64,000 nucleotides of DNA from Thiobacillus denitrificans (GCA_020723405.1 DYIY01000010.1:11866-75865), one strand, 5' to 3'. Positions 24,994 to 34,635 are shown, counted from the first letter of the stretch. Translations and numbers: made by a program. Notes: generated from the sequence alone by a model not told the origin.

Positions 24994-26913
24994 TCACGAC
25001 GTCTTCCGCGCCCGCAGATACCACTCTGCCAGCAGCCGCACCTGTTTGTCGGTGTAGCCTTTGGCAGTCATGCGCTGGACGAAGTCCTGGTGCTTCTTCT
25101 GCTCGTCGCTGGAGGCTTTGGCGTTGAAGGAGATCACCGGCAGCAGGTCCTCGGTGCTGGAGAACATGCGTTTCTCGATGACCGCGCGCAGTTTCTCGTA
25201 GCTGGTCCAGGCCGGGTTCCGGCCCTGGTTCTGGGCCCGGGCCCGCAGCACGAAGTTCACCACCTCGTGGCGGAAATCCTTGGGGTTGGCAATGCCGGCG
25301 GGCTTTTCGATCTTCTCCAGTTCGGTGTTGAGCTGGCCCCGATCCAGGATCTCGCCGGTGTCCGGGTCCCGGTATTCCTGGTCCTGGATCCACATGTCGG
25401 CGTAGATCACGTAGCGGTCGAAGATGTTCTGGCCGTATTCGGAGTAGGACTCCAGATAGGCGGTCTGCAATTCCTTCTCGATGAACTCGGCGTAGTGGGG
25501 CGCCAGGTATTCCTTGAGGTGGGCCACGTAGCGCTGTTCCACTTCGGGGGGCAGTTGTTCCTGCTCGATCTGCTGTTCCAGCACGTAGAGCAGGTGCACC
25601 GGGTTGGCGGCGATCTCGCTGTGGTCGAAGTTGAACACCCGGGAGAGGATCTTGAAGGCGAAGCGGGTGGAGATGCCGGTCATGCCCTCGTCCACCCCGG
25701 CGAAGTCCCGGTATTCCTGGTAGGACTTGGCCTTGGGGTCCGTGTCCTTGAGGTTCTCGCCGTCGTAGATGCGCATCTTGGAATGGATGCTGGAGTTCTC
25801 CGGTTCCTTCAGGCGGGTGAGCACGGAGAACTGGGCCAGCATTTCCAGGGTGCCGGGGGCGCAGGGGGCCTCCGACAGGGAGCTGTGCTGGAGCAGCTTG
25901 CGGTAGATCTTCACTTCTTCGGAAACCCGCAGGCAGTAGGGCACCTTGACGATGTAGATGCGGTCCAGGAAGGCCTCGTTGTTCTTGTTGTTGCGGAAGG
26001 TGGTCCACTCGGATTCGTTGCTGTGGGCCAGCACCACGCCGTCGAAGGGGATGGCGCCGAAGCCTTCCGTACCCTTGTAGTTGCTCTCCTGGGTGGCGGT
26101 GAGCAGGGGGTGCAGCACCTTGATGGGGGCCTTGAACATCTCCACGAATTCCAGCAGGCCCTGGTTGGCCAGGCACAGGCCGCCGGAGTAGCTGTAGGCG
26201 TCCGGGTCGTCCTGGGAATATTTCTCCAGCTTGCGGATGTCCACCTTGCCCACCAGGGAGGAGATGTCCTGGTTGTTCTCGTCGCCGGGCTCGGTCTTGG
26301 CGATGCCCACCTGGCCCAGCACCGAGGGCCAGCGCTTCACCACGCGGAATTTGGTGATGTCGCCGTTGAACTCGTGGAGCCGCTTCACCGCCCAGGGGGA
26401 GAGCACCTTGCCCAGGTAGCGGCGGGGTATGCCGTATTCCTGCTCCAGGATGTCGCCGTCCTCATCGGGGGAGAACAGGGACAGGGGCGAGTCGTTCACC
26501 GGAGAACCCTTGATGGCATAGAAGGGGGCCTTCTCCATCAGGTGCTTGAGCTTTTCCGCCAGGGAGGATTTGCCCCCCCCCACGGGGCCCAGCAGATAGA
26601 GGATCTGCTTCTTCTCTTCCAGGCCCTGGGCCGCATGGCGGAAGTAGGACACGATCTGCTCGATGGTGTCCTCCATGCCGAAGAAATCCTTGAAGGCCGG
26701 ATAGACCTTGATCATCTTGTTGGAGAACAACCGGGACATGCGCGGGTCGCCGCGGGTGTCCACCAGTTCCGGCTCGCCAATGGCCGCCAGCATGCGTTCG
26801 GCGGCGGAGGCAAAGGCCATGCGATCCGTCTTGCAGATGGCCAGGAATTCCTCCAGGGAATATTCCTCCTCCACTCTGCGATAGCGTTCGATGTACTGGT
26901 TGAACAGGCTCAT
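24994..26913 (-). CDS. prkA: Serine protein kinase PrkA (YeaG)
   Basis: A 639-aa protein of the PrkA/YeaG family (644 aa in E. coli). The N-terminal AAA domain contains Walker A GPVGGGKSS and the EDTIEQIVSYFRHAA segment; the C-terminal kinase-like PrkA domain covers the last 200 residues. It is reported in E. coli as a stress-response kinase induced by nitrogen starvation. ATG 26913 follows CCTGGAGAC. A near-consensus sigma-54 promoter on the same strand at 26958-26973 and an inverted repeat at 26992-27013 point to NtrC-type control. It leads the prkA-yeaH-spoVR operon. Confidence 0.95.
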   Translation of the reverse strand: MSLFNQYIERYRRVEEEYSLEEFLAICKTDRMAFASAAERMLAAIGEPELVDTRGDPRMSRLFSNKMIKVYPAFKDFFGMEDTIEQIVSYFRHAAQGLEEKKQILYLLGPVGGGKSSLAEKLKHLMEKAPFYAIKGSPVNDSPLSLFSPDEDGDILEQEYGIPRRYLGKVLSPWAVKRLHEFNGDITKFRVVKRWPSVLGQVGIAKTEPGDENNQDISSLVGKVDIRKLEKYSQDDPDAYSYSGGLCLANQGLLEFVEMFKAPIKVLHPLLTATQESNYKGTEGFGAIPFDGVVLAHSNESEWTTFRNNKNNEAFLDRIYIVKVPYCLRVSEEVKIYRKLLQHSSLSEAPCAPGTLEMLAQFSVLTRLKEPENSSIHSKMRIYDGENLKDTDPKAKSYQEYRDFAGVDEGMTGISTRFAFKILSRVFNFDHSEIAANPVHLLYVLEQQIEQEQLPPEVEQRYVAHLKEYLAPHYAEFIEKELQTAYLESYSEYGQNIFDRYVIYADMWIQDQEYRDPDTGEILDRGQLNTELEKIEKPAGIANPKDFRHEVVNFVLRARAQNQGRNPAWTSYEKLRAVIEKRMFSSTEDLLPVISFNAKASSDEQKKHQDFVQRMTAKGYTDKQVRLLAEWYLRARKTS

Positions 26914-26957
26914 GGCAGTCTCCAGGTAGATGATCGAAAGGGCCTTTCCATCGCTAT

Positions 26958-26973
26958 AGCAATGGCCATGCCA
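26958..26973 (-). promoter_or_regulatory. Sigma-54 promoter of prkA-yeaH-spoVR
   Basis: Read on the minus strand, TGGCATGGCCATTGCT matches TGGCACG-N4-TTGCT at all but one specified position with correct GG-N10-GC spacing. The expected transcription start is about 30 bases before the prkA ATG. Confidence 0.72.
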
Positions 26974-26991
26974 TAGGCCAAGCACTGGTGG

Positions 26992-27013
26992 ATTGGACCA
27001 AAAAGGGTGCAAT
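26992..27013. promoter_or_regulatory. Inverted repeat upstream of the prkA sigma-54 promoter
   Basis: Arms ATTGGACC and GGTGCAAT around AAAAAG. The GGTGCA half resembles an NtrC half-site. The position just upstream of the -24 element is close for a classical enhancer, so the assignment is tentative. Confidence 0.35.
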
Positions 27014-27126
27014 AGGTGCCGCAGGCCCCGATATCAACGTTTTTCCGGTTATGTTGGTGCACGGCGCGCACCGCCCTGGTGCGAACGCTGGGGATTCGCC
27101 GCCACCCTGGCGAGATCCCGACGGAC

Positions 27127-28023
27127 TCAGGGCCCCTCGTGCCAGAGCCAGGCCGCCCCCCGCACCCCGCTGGAATCCCCGTGCAGTGGCGGCACCAGGC
27201 GGGTGGCCACATGGTCCGAGAAGACATGGCGGCCCCACAGGCGCGGCACGTTGGCGTAGAGCCGCCCGATGTTGGACAGGCCACCCCCCAGTACGATCAC
27301 GTCCGGGTCCAGCAGGTTGATCACCTGGGCCAGACCCCGGGCCAGCCGGTCCTCGTAGCGGGCCATGGCCGCCTCCGTCGCCGTGTCGGCGGCAAGGGCG
27401 ATGTCCCGGGCCGAGCGCTTCTTGCCGGTGGCGGCAAGAAAATCCCCCGCCAGCCCGGGTCCCGACAGCCAGGTCTCCAGGCAGCCGCGCTTGCCGCAAT
27501 AGCAGGCCGGACCCGGCCGTTCTTCGTCGGCGGGCCAGGGCAGGGGGTTGTGGCCCCATTCCCCGGCAATGGCGTTGGCTCCGGCCAGCACCTGGCCCCC
27601 CACCACCACCCCACCGCCACAGCCGGTGCCGATGATCACCCCGAACACCACTTCGGCCCCCGCCGCCGCCCCGTCCACTGCTTCGGAAAGGGCGAAGCAG
27701 TTGGCGTCGTTGGCCAGGCGTACGGGACGCTCCAGCAGGGCTTCCAGGTCCCGGCGCAGGGGCTGGCCGATGAGGCAGGTGGAATTGGCGTTCTTGATGA
27801 GGCCCGTGACCCGGGATTCGGCGCCGGGCATGCCTACCCCCACCGTCCCCTGGCAGCCCAGCCGGGCTTCCGCCTCCCTCACCAGCCCGGCCATGGCCGC
27901 CAGGGTTCCCGGGTAGTCCCCCTGAGGCGTGTCCACCCGCTGGCGCAGGACTTCCCGGCCCTTTTCATCCAGGCCCACGATCTCGATCTTGGTGCCGCCC
28001 AGGTCGATGCCCAGTCGCAACAT
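27127..28023 (-). CDS. ROK family sugar kinase (NagK/fructokinase-like)
   Basis: A 298-aa ROK kinase. The N-terminal phosphate motif is LGIDLGGTKIE, the sugar-binding region contains NDANCFALSEA, and the second ATP motif is IIGTGCGGGVV. The zinc-binding signature CYCGKRGCLE and the preceding EWGHNPL are intact, so an active hexose kinase is expected; GlcNAc, fructose or glucose are the usual substrates and cannot be told apart here. GAGGAGGGGACC before ATG 28023 is a strong ribosome binding site. It is divergent from the SseB-like gene, with 90 bases between starts. Confidence 0.92.
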   Translation of the reverse strand: MLRLGIDLGGTKIEIVGLDEKGREVLRQRVDTPQGDYPGTLAAMAGLVREAEARLGCQGTVGVGMPGAESRVTGLIKNANSTCLIGQPLRRDLEALLERPVRLANDANCFALSEAVDGAAAGAEVVFGVIIGTGCGGGVVVGGQVLAGANAIAGEWGHNPLPWPADEERPGPACYCGKRGCLETWLSGPGLAGDFLAATGKKRSARDIALAADTATEAAMARYEDRLARGLAQVINLLDPDVIVLGGGLSNIGRLYANVPRLWGRHVFSDHVATRLVPPLHGDSSGVRGAAWLWHEGP

Positions 28024-28113
28024 GGTCCCCTCCTCATCCGCGTAGCACCGGGATTCTATTGGCTTTCCCGGGGTGGTATCCTGCCCGGTCTTGCGCACTG
28101 CAACGTAATCGCC

Positions 28114-28533
28114 ATGGAAGCCCCCAACGCCCGAACCGACGTGGAACGCCTGCTGCTGGAAATGCATCAGGGTGATCTTGATCCGGAAGACTTCGCCCGC
28201 CGCCTGGTGGGCCTGGAAGTCTTCATGCCGGTGAAGGACGAGAAGCACCAGATCATGGGCTTCCAGACCAGCACCAAGGCCGAGCCCCTGGTGGTGGAGG
28301 ACGACGACGGCAACCGCATTCTCGTCACCTTCTCGTCTCCGGAACGGGCCAAGGATTTCCTCACCGCCTTCCCCGGCTTCAGCGGCGGCCTGCTCACCGA
28401 GATGTCCTGGATCCTGCGCCGCATGGGCGAGAACATGGGCATTTCCATCAATCCCGGCGAGGAACTGGGCTTCGATTTCGATCCCGACATGGTGGCCATG
28501 CTGGCCGGCCTGCTGCCCGAGGAGCCGGTCTGA
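28114..28533 (+). CDS. SseB-like protein
   Basis: A 139-aa acidic cytosolic protein. The N-terminal half, with LLLEMHQGDLDPEDFARRLVGLEVFMPVKDE (quoted as VGLEVFMPVKDE) and LVVEDDDGNRILVTFSSPERAKDF (quoted as ILVTFSSPERAKDF), matches the SseB N-terminal domain pattern of a helix, a small beta sheet and a second helix. The role is not established for this family in such bacteria. ATG 28114 is chosen because the upstream open frame is antisense to the ROK gene. Its stop overlaps the start of the next gene by one base (TGATG), indicating co-translation. Confidence 0.65.
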   Translation: MEAPNARTDVERLLLEMHQGDLDPEDFARRLVGLEVFMPVKDEKHQIMGFQTSTKAEPLVVEDDDGNRILVTFSSPERAKDFLTAFPGFSGGLLTEMSWILRRMGENMGISINPGEELGFDFDPDMVAMLAGLLPEEPV

Positions 28534-29066
28534 TGGGCAGCGCCAAGGTCGGCGAGGTCTTCGACCCCGCCTACAACCGTTATGACGAAGGGGCCCGTTA
28601 CCTCTACGAGGGCGAGGGCCATGAACTGGTGCTGTTCTGGCGGGGCCCGGGCCCGGCCGAGGTGGAAGGTTTCCGTTCCCGGCCCGTGGAAGTGGGCCTC
28701 TTCACCCATGGTCCGGCGGCCTTCCTGCTCTACAAGATCCAGGATGTGTGCGACTGGTCGGAAGTGGCTTTCAATGTCCATCTCGTGCCGGAAGGCCAGC
28801 GGCAATTGCCCAACGAGGAACCCGGCGACCGGGGCCGCCTGCGCCTGGTGCTGGTGGATGCCGACGATGGCGTGGTGCGGGCCCGGCGCATCGTCTCCCT
28901 GGACAAGGTCATGACCCAGGCCCTGCGCCACTGCATGGCCGAGCAGGCCCGCGGCGCCTTCAACCGCCTGATCTACGACGCCGCCGTCCAGGAAGTGTTC
29001 GGCCGCTTCCGCGACGGGGACGCCCTGGCCGCCGTGGCCGAAGTGGTGGAGCCCACTCTGGGTTGA
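28533..29066 (+). CDS. Conserved hypothetical protein
   Basis: A 177-aa protein without signal peptide or membrane helix. It has a beta-rich first half (HELVLFWRGPGPAEVEGF, VGLFTHGPAAFLLYKI) and a helical C-terminus (KVMTQALRHCMAEQARGAFNR, shown by KVMTQALRHCMAEQ). I do not recognise the family. It is translationally coupled to the SseB-like gene and followed after five bases by a GlcD-like oxidase, so the three probably form one operon. Confidence 0.75.
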   Translation: MGSAKVGEVFDPAYNRYDEGARYLYEGEGHELVLFWRGPGPAEVEGFRSRPVEVGLFTHGPAAFLLYKIQDVCDWSEVAFNVHLVPEGQRQLPNEEPGDRGRLRLVLVDADDGVVRARRIVSLDKVMTQALRHCMAEQARGAFNRLIYDAAVQEVFGRFRDGDALAAVAEVVEPTLG

Positions 29067-29071
29067 CCGCC

Positions 29072-30457
29072 ATGGCCTTCGATTCCGCCGTCCAGGGCGA
29101 ACTCCTGGCCCTGCTGGGCGAAGACCGGGCCTTCTTCGATCCCGCCACCCGCCAGCTCTACGCCAGCGACGAGACCCCCCGGGCCTGCCCCCCGGAAGCG
29201 GTGGTCTTCCCCACCCGCCATGAACAGGTGGCCGCCCTGGTGGCCCTGGCCAACCGCCGCGGCTTTCCCCTGGTGGCCCGGGGCGCCGGCTCCGGCAACG
29301 TGGGCGGCGCCCTGCCGGCCCCGGGCTCCGTGGTGGTGAGCTTCGAGTGCATGAACCGGGTGCTGGAATTCGACCCGGCCAACCGGCTGATGGTGGTCCA
29401 GCCCGGCGTGGTCACCGACGACATCGACGCCCTGGCCGCCAGCGCCGGCCTCATGTACGCCCCGGACCCGGGCTCCGGCGCCTACTGCCGCATCGGCGGC
29501 AACCTGGCCATGAACGCCGCCGGTCCCCGCTGCGTGAAGTACGGCGCCACCCGGGACCACGTCCTGGGCCTGCGGGCCGTGGCCGGCGACGGCCGGGAAC
29601 TGAAGGTGGGCGGCCGCACCAGCAAGTACGCCACCGCCTACGACCTGACCCGTCTGCTGGTGGGCTCGGAAGGCACCCTGGCCCTCATCACCGAAGCCAC
29701 CCTGAAACTGGTGCCGGCCCCGGAAACCGTGGCCAGCCTGCGGGTCTGCTACGCCGACAACGCCGCCGCCTGCGCCGCCGTGGAGCGGGTCATGGCCCAG
29801 CCCGTGGTGCCCTGCGCCCTGGAATTCATGGACAGCCGCTCCCTCTCAGCCATCCGCGAATACGGCGGCGCCGAGGGCCTGCCGGAAGGCACCCGGGCGG
29901 TGCTCATGGTGGAAGCCGACGGGGACCTGGACGACGTGCCCCACCAGATCGCCCTGCTGGAAAAGGCCCTGGCCGGCCCGGGCCTGCTGGAGATCCAGAG
30001 CGGCTTCGCCGCCGCCGACATCAAGAACCTGTGGACCGCCCGCAAGTCCCTGTCCCACGCGGTGAAGAAGATCGCCCCGTTGAAGATCAACGAAGACGTG
30101 GTGGTGCCGGTGGCCCGGCTGGACCGCCTGGTGGCCGCAATCGACGGCCTGGGCCACCGCTTCGCCCTGCCCATCGTCAGCTTCGGCCATGCCGGAAACG
30201 GCAACCTGCACGTGAACCTCATGGTCCACCCGGACGACCCCGACGAAATGGCCCGGGCCCGGGCCTGCCGGGACGCCCTGGTGGAAGCCGTGCTGGGCCT
30301 GGGCGGCAGCCTCTCCGGCGAACACGGCATCGGCTCGGAAAAACGCCGCTACGTGGCCCGGGAGCTGGACGCCGCCACCCTGGCCATGATGCGCGACGTG
30401 AAGCGCCTGTTCGACCCCAATGGCATCCTGAACCCGGGCAAGAAACTGCCGGATTGA
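29072..30457 (+). CDS. FAD-linked oxidase, GlcD/D-lactate dehydrogenase type
   Basis: A 461-aa flavoprotein of the GlcD family (glycolate or D-lactate oxidation). The PCMH-type FAD domain has VARGAGSGNVGGALP (about residues 68-82) and DPGSGAYCRIGGNLAMNAAGPRC (key GGNLAMNAAG), and LLVGSEGTLALITEATL follows. The C-terminal substrate domain ends with the FGHAGNGNLHVN and SGEHGIGSEKRRY motifs. No glcE or glcF gene adjoins, so it may be a stand-alone D-lactate or 2-hydroxyglutarate-type dehydrogenase. ATG 29072 follows the previous stop by five bases. Confidence 0.9.
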   Translation: MAFDSAVQGELLALLGEDRAFFDPATRQLYASDETPRACPPEAVVFPTRHEQVAALVALANRRGFPLVARGAGSGNVGGALPAPGSVVVSFECMNRVLEFDPANRLMVVQPGVVTDDIDALAASAGLMYAPDPGSGAYCRIGGNLAMNAAGPRCVKYGATRDHVLGLRAVAGDGRELKVGGRTSKYATAYDLTRLLVGSEGTLALITEATLKLVPAPETVASLRVCYADNAAACAAVERVMAQPVVPCALEFMDSRSLSAIREYGGAEGLPEGTRAVLMVEADGDLDDVPHQIALLEKALAGPGLLEIQSGFAAADIKNLWTARKSLSHAVKKIAPLKINEDVVVPVARLDRLVAAIDGLGHRFALPIVSFGHAGNGNLHVNLMVHPDDPDEMARARACRDALVEAVLGLGGSLSGEHGIGSEKRRYVARELDAATLAMMRDVKRLFDPNGILNPGKKLPD

Positions 30458-30504
30458 GGGGGCAGGCCCTTCGCTGGATCCCTGGGGATCCCATCCCCCA
30501 CGAC

Positions 30505-30606
30505 CTGTTCCTCCTTTGCAAAAGGGGGTTAGGGGGAATTCAGGCCGCCCGGTCAGGCCACCCCTTCCAAAATCCCCCCACCCCCCTTTTCCAAAGGGGG
30601 GAGTCG
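30505..30606. repeat. Dispersed AAAGGGGG/CCCCCTTT repeats
   Basis: Intergenic units TTTGCAAAAGGGGG and AAAATCCCCCCACCCCCC...CCAAAGGGGGG form imperfect hairpins downstream of the GlcD-like gene. They belong to the same family as 24856-24958. The remaining 150 bp before 30757 show no gene. Confidence 0.7.
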
Positions 30607-30756
30607 TCAGGACGGCGGATGTCATGCCGATGTCCGCCGTCACCCCTTCCACCTCCTCCATCGCGGAGGAGGGGCTTCCTGCTACGCCCAGGATGACGCG
30701 TGAACGTCACCACTTGAAGCGGGACGGGGCGGGCCCGGTTGTGTTATTCCTCCCCC

Positions 30757-31632
30757 ATGCACTGGTTCCCCCTCGCCCTTCTCTGCGCCCTGAGCCTGGC
30801 CCTGGCCGATGCAGCCAGCAAGAAGTGGCTGGGCAATCAGGGAGCGGCGGAGTTGACCCTGGTGCGCTTCGGGCTGCCGGCCCTGTTGCTGTTTCCCCTG
30901 CTCTGGTTTCTGGATTGGGGTTGGCCGCCGTGGGCTTTCTGGGGCTGGATCGGGGTGGCCATGCCCTTGGAAATCGCGGCCATGCTGCTCTACGTGCGGG
31001 CCATCCGCGACGGGCCTTTGGGGGACACGCTGCCCTACGTGGCCTTCACGCCGGTGTTCACGGTGCTGACCGGGTGGCTGTTGTTGGGGGAGGTGGTGTC
31101 CGGGCGGGGACTGGCGGGCATTCTGCTGGTGGTGCTGGGGGCCTGGGGGTTGAATCTGGAGGGGGCGCCGGGCCATCCCCGGACCTGGCTGGCGCCCTTT
31201 GCCCGCATCCTGGCCCGGCGGGGGTCCCGGTTCATGCTGGGGGTGGCGGCCATCTACAGCGTTACGGCGGTGCTGGGCAAAGGGGCCCTGAACATGATGC
31301 CCGGGGAGGCCGTGGCTTTCGGGGCGCTGTATTTTTCCGTGCTGGGGGGGTTGACCTGGCTGGTGCTCGGCCTGCGGGAGCCGGGCTGCGCCGGCCGGGT
31401 CCTGCGCCTGGGGCCCGCCGCCTGGCTGGTGGCGGGGCTCATGGCGGTGATGATCCTGACCCATTTCCTGGCCCTGGCCCAGGCGGCCACGGCCTATATG
31501 ATCGCAGTGAAGCGGCTGTCGGTATTGTTCGGCATCCTGCTGGGGGCCTGGCTGTTCCGGGAAGGGGAGCTGGGCCGCCACCTGCTGGCGGCGGGGCTGA
31601 TGCTGGCCGGGGTGGCGCTGATCGTCACCTGA
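30757..31632 (+). CDS. EamA/DMT-family transporter
   Basis: A 291-aa integral membrane protein with about ten helices in two EamA repeats (residues about 4-135 and 150-290). Each has the typical GxxW and GEVVSGRGLAGILLVVLGAWGL-type end (shown by GEVVSGRGL and GVALIVT). The substrate is unknown. ATG 30757 is preferred; an upstream TTG at 30739 would add six residues. It converges on the GGDEF/EAL gene, with stops four bases apart. Confidence 0.85.
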   Translation: MHWFPLALLCALSLALADAASKKWLGNQGAAELTLVRFGLPALLLFPLLWFLDWGWPPWAFWGWIGVAMPLEIAAMLLYVRAIRDGPLGDTLPYVAFTPVFTVLTGWLLLGEVVSGRGLAGILLVVLGAWGLNLEGAPGHPRTWLAPFARILARRGSRFMLGVAAIYSVTAVLGKGALNMMPGEAVAFGALYFSVLGGLTWLVLGLREPGCAGRVLRLGPAAWLVAGLMAVMILTHFLALAQAATAYMIAVKRLSVLFGILLGAWLFREGELGRHLLAAGLMLAGVALIVT

Positions 31633-31636
31633 GGCC

Positions 31637-34483
31637 TCACAGGCCCTGGAGAATGTTTTCCAGGGGCCGGGGTTTGCCGATGGCGTAGCCCTGGGCGTAG
31701 TCCACGCCGATTTCCTTCAGGGCGGCGATGATGTCGTCGCTTTCGGCAAATTCGGCCACGGTCTCCTTGCCCAGGGTGTGGGCCACCCGGTGGATGGCTT
31801 CCACGAAGGCCCGGTCGGCCGGGTCGTTCTGCATGTCGCGCACGAAGGCGCCGTCGATCTTCAGCACGTCCACCGGCAGGGTCTTCAGGTAGGAGAAGGA
31901 GGACATGCCGCTGCCGAAGTCGTCCAGGGCGAAACGGCAGCCCAGGGCCTTCATCTGGCGCATGAAGGCCACGGCCTGGGTGAGTTGGGCCACGGCGGCG
32001 GTTTCGGTGATCTCGAAGGTGATGCGGCCCGGGGCGATGCCGTGCCGTTCCAGGGCCTGGCGGATGCAGCGGACGGTGTCTTCGTCGCGGAAGCACAGGC
32101 CCGAGAGGTTGATGGTGAGGGCCATGTCCCGGCTGGAGTGCTCGGCCATGCGCGCCAGGGTGTTTTCCACCACCCAGCAGTCCACCTGGGGCATGAGGCT
32201 GTAGCGTTCGGCGGCGGGGATGAACATGCCCGGTTGCACCAGTTCGCCGTGTTCGTCGAGCATGCGCACCAGCACTTCGTAGTGTCGCCCTTCCCGCGTA
32301 CCGGGGTGCAGGGCACGGATTTCCTGGGCGTAGAGGACGAAGCGGCCTCCATCCAGAGCGGAGCGGATGTTGGCGGCCAGATGCATTTCCTGGCGTCGGG
32401 TGGCGCTTTCCTGGCTGCCCCGGGTATGGACGTGGACCCGGTTGCGGCCGCCGTCCTTGGCCGCGTAGCAGGCCACGTCGGCGGCGGCCAGGGCCTCGGC
32501 GGAAGAGGCGGTGTCCCGGTCCACCATGGTCAGGCCGATGGAGACGCCCACGTCGAAGTTCTTGCCCTCCCAGGTGAAGCGGAAATCCTGCACGGCCTGG
32601 CGCAGGTTTTCGGCGATGTCCTGGGCTTTTTCCAAGGGACAGTTCTCCAGCAGGGCGGCGAATTCGTCGCCGCCCAGGCGGCCCAGGGTGTCGTTGCGGC
32701 GCATGTGCTCGGCCAGCAGGAAGGCCAATTGTTTGAGCAGTTCGTCGCCGGCCAGATGGCCGCAGGTATCGTTGACGATCTTGAAGTTGTCCAGGTCCAT
32801 GTAGAGCAGGGCGTGTTCTCCGCGCCCATCCCGGGCTTCTTCCACCAGGGCGCCGAGCCGGTGCTCGAACTCCTGGCGGGAATGGAGGCCCGTGAGCCGG
32901 TCGTGGGTGACCTGCCAGCGCATCTGCCGGGTGAGTTCCCGGGTGGCGGTCACGTCGTGGAAGACCATGACCACGCCCACCAGCCGGCCTTCCCGGTCGT
33001 GGATGGGGGCGGCGGAATCATCGATGGCGTATTCACGGCCTTCCCGGTTGATGAGGAGGGTGTGCTCGGCCAGGCTGGCGGCTTGGCCGGTCTGGCGGCT
33101 CAGGGTGACCGGATTGGGGGCGTGCTCCCGGCTTTCCTCGTTGACCAGCACGACCACGCTTTCCACGGGCAGGCCGGCGGCTTCGCCCCGGCGCCAGCCG
33201 GTGAGGCTTTCGGCCATACCGTTCATGAAGGTGACGTTCCCCTCGGCGTCGGTGGTCAGCACCGCGTCGCCGATGGAGGCCAGGGTGACCTGGGCCCGCT
33301 CCCTTTCCTCATAGAGACGGGCTTCGATGGCCTTTTGCTCGCTGATGTCGGTATGCACGCCGACGAAACGCACCGCCCGGCCTGCCTCGTCCCGGAGGGC
33401 CTGGCCCCGGCTCATCAGCCAGTGCCAGCTACCGGTTTTGTGCAACACCCGGAAGGTGGCTTCGAAACGGGGCGTGGCGCCATCCAGGTGCTCCTGGTAG
33501 GCGTCGGCCACGGCCGCGTAGTCGTCGGGGTGGATGATGCCCCGCCAGCCGGGCAGGCCGGCGGGCAGTTCGCCGGGGGCATAGCCCAGCATCTCGGCCA
33601 GGCGGGGGGAGTGGAAGGCCTGGCCGCTGCGCAGATCCAGGTCCAGGATGCCGTCGTTGGCGCCGCGCATGGCCAGGTCGAAACGCTCTTCGCTGGCTCC
33701 CAGGGCGGTGAGCAGGTCGGCGCGCTCCGCGCCGCGCCGGCTTTGTTGCCAGCCGGCCCAGCCAATGCCGGTGAGGCCCAGCAGCCAGATGCCCAGGTGG
33801 GTCAGTCCCAGGGTGAGACGGGCCTGCTCCAGGGTGTTCAGATAGGGTGCCAGGGGCAGGTTGAGCCCGGTGGCGCCGCGCATGTCGCCCCGCTTGTAGC
33901 CCAGGATGGCGTGGCATTTCTCGCAGCCGGGCTCCATGTACATGGCACGCAGATAACGCAGGTAGGGTTTGCCGTCGATGTCGGCCACCGCCCAGACTTC
34001 CTGTTTGTCACCCCGGGTGAAGGCTTGCAACTGGGTCTTCTCCCAGGGGTCCGGCGCATTGCCCGGGTTCAGATATTTCAGGCCGGTGATGCGGCCCCGG
34101 ATGCCATATTCATCGGCGTAACGGTCCATCATCTGGCGCAGCATGGAAGCGGGATTGAGCAGGGTGAGGGCGCGGCCGTCCACGGTCATCACGTCCCGGC
34201 CGGGCACGTGGGACAGCCAGGGCACGGATTGTTGGCTGTCGGTGATGGGGACGTAGACCCCGCCGTGGCTGTTGCCCCAGCGCCGGAAGGTGATGTCCTT
34301 GTTCAGGTTGGCCCGGGCTTCGGCATAGGCCTGGCGCATGATCTGGGCTTCCTCCTGGTAGAGGTTCCAGCCCAGGGAGGCGCCCACGGCCAGGGTCCAG
34401 GCCAGGGCGGTAAGCCAGGCCATGCGTCTGTCGTTGCCGGGTCGATCTTGCGGGGTTGCGGCGTGCTTGCCGGCTCCCATCAT
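31637..34483 (-). CDS. Membrane GGDEF/EAL protein with a periplasmic heme c-type sensor and PAS domains
   Basis: A 948-aa c-di-GMP enzyme. Order: an N-terminal helix (about 22-40), a periplasmic DUF3365/Tll0287-like domain with one CEKCH heme-binding motif starting at Cys187, a second helix (about 228-246), two PAS domains (about 270-390 and 400-520), GGDEF (RLGGDEF, intact active site) and EAL (YEVLVRM, Val instead of Ala; DDFGSG and the later Lys/Glu residues present). Both activities are possible. Attachment of heme to the sensor domain suggests redox, oxygen or NO control of c-di-GMP. It is transcribed after the CbcL-like gene but separated from it by a terminator. Confidence 0.92.
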   Translation of the reverse strand: MMGAGKHAATPQDRPGNDRRMAWLTALAWTLAVGASLGWNLYQEEAQIMRQAYAEARANLNKDITFRRWGNSHGGVYVPITDSQQSVPWLSHVPGRDVMTVDGRALTLLNPASMLRQMMDRYADEYGIRGRITGLKYLNPGNAPDPWEKTQLQAFTRGDKQEVWAVADIDGKPYLRYLRAMYMEPGCEKCHAILGYKRGDMRGATGLNLPLAPYLNTLEQARLTLGLTHLGIWLLGLTGIGWAGWQQSRRGAERADLLTALGASEERFDLAMRGANDGILDLDLRSGQAFHSPRLAEMLGYAPGELPAGLPGWRGIIHPDDYAAVADAYQEHLDGATPRFEATFRVLHKTGSWHWLMSRGQALRDEAGRAVRFVGVHTDISEQKAIEARLYEERERAQVTLASIGDAVLTTDAEGNVTFMNGMAESLTGWRRGEAAGLPVESVVVLVNEESREHAPNPVTLSRQTGQAASLAEHTLLINREGREYAIDDSAAPIHDREGRLVGVVMVFHDVTATRELTRQMRWQVTHDRLTGLHSRQEFEHRLGALVEEARDGRGEHALLYMDLDNFKIVNDTCGHLAGDELLKQLAFLLAEHMRRNDTLGRLGGDEFAALLENCPLEKAQDIAENLRQAVQDFRFTWEGKNFDVGVSIGLTMVDRDTASSAEALAAADVACYAAKDGGRNRVHVHTRGSQESATRRQEMHLAANIRSALDGGRFVLYAQEIRALHPGTREGRHYEVLVRMLDEHGELVQPGMFIPAAERYSLMPQVDCWVVENTLARMAEHSSRDMALTINLSGLCFRDEDTVRCIRQALERHGIAPGRITFEITETAAVAQLTQAVAFMRQMKALGCRFALDDFGSGMSSFSYLKTLPVDVLKIDGAFVRDMQNDPADRAFVEAIHRVAHTLGKETVAEFAESDDIIAALKEIGVDYAQGYAIGKPRPLENILQGL

Positions 34484-34635
34484 GCTTGTTCCCCATCAAT
34501 TGCGGCTGCGTGAAACCCTGCTCAGGTGGACACGGGGCTGGATTGCCGATGTTTATATGTACATGTTAGCTCGATCACAGTGCGGCGAAAACAAACCAGG
34601 GGGTGCCTTAGGGGAGTGCCATCGTCCCGTCGCAA

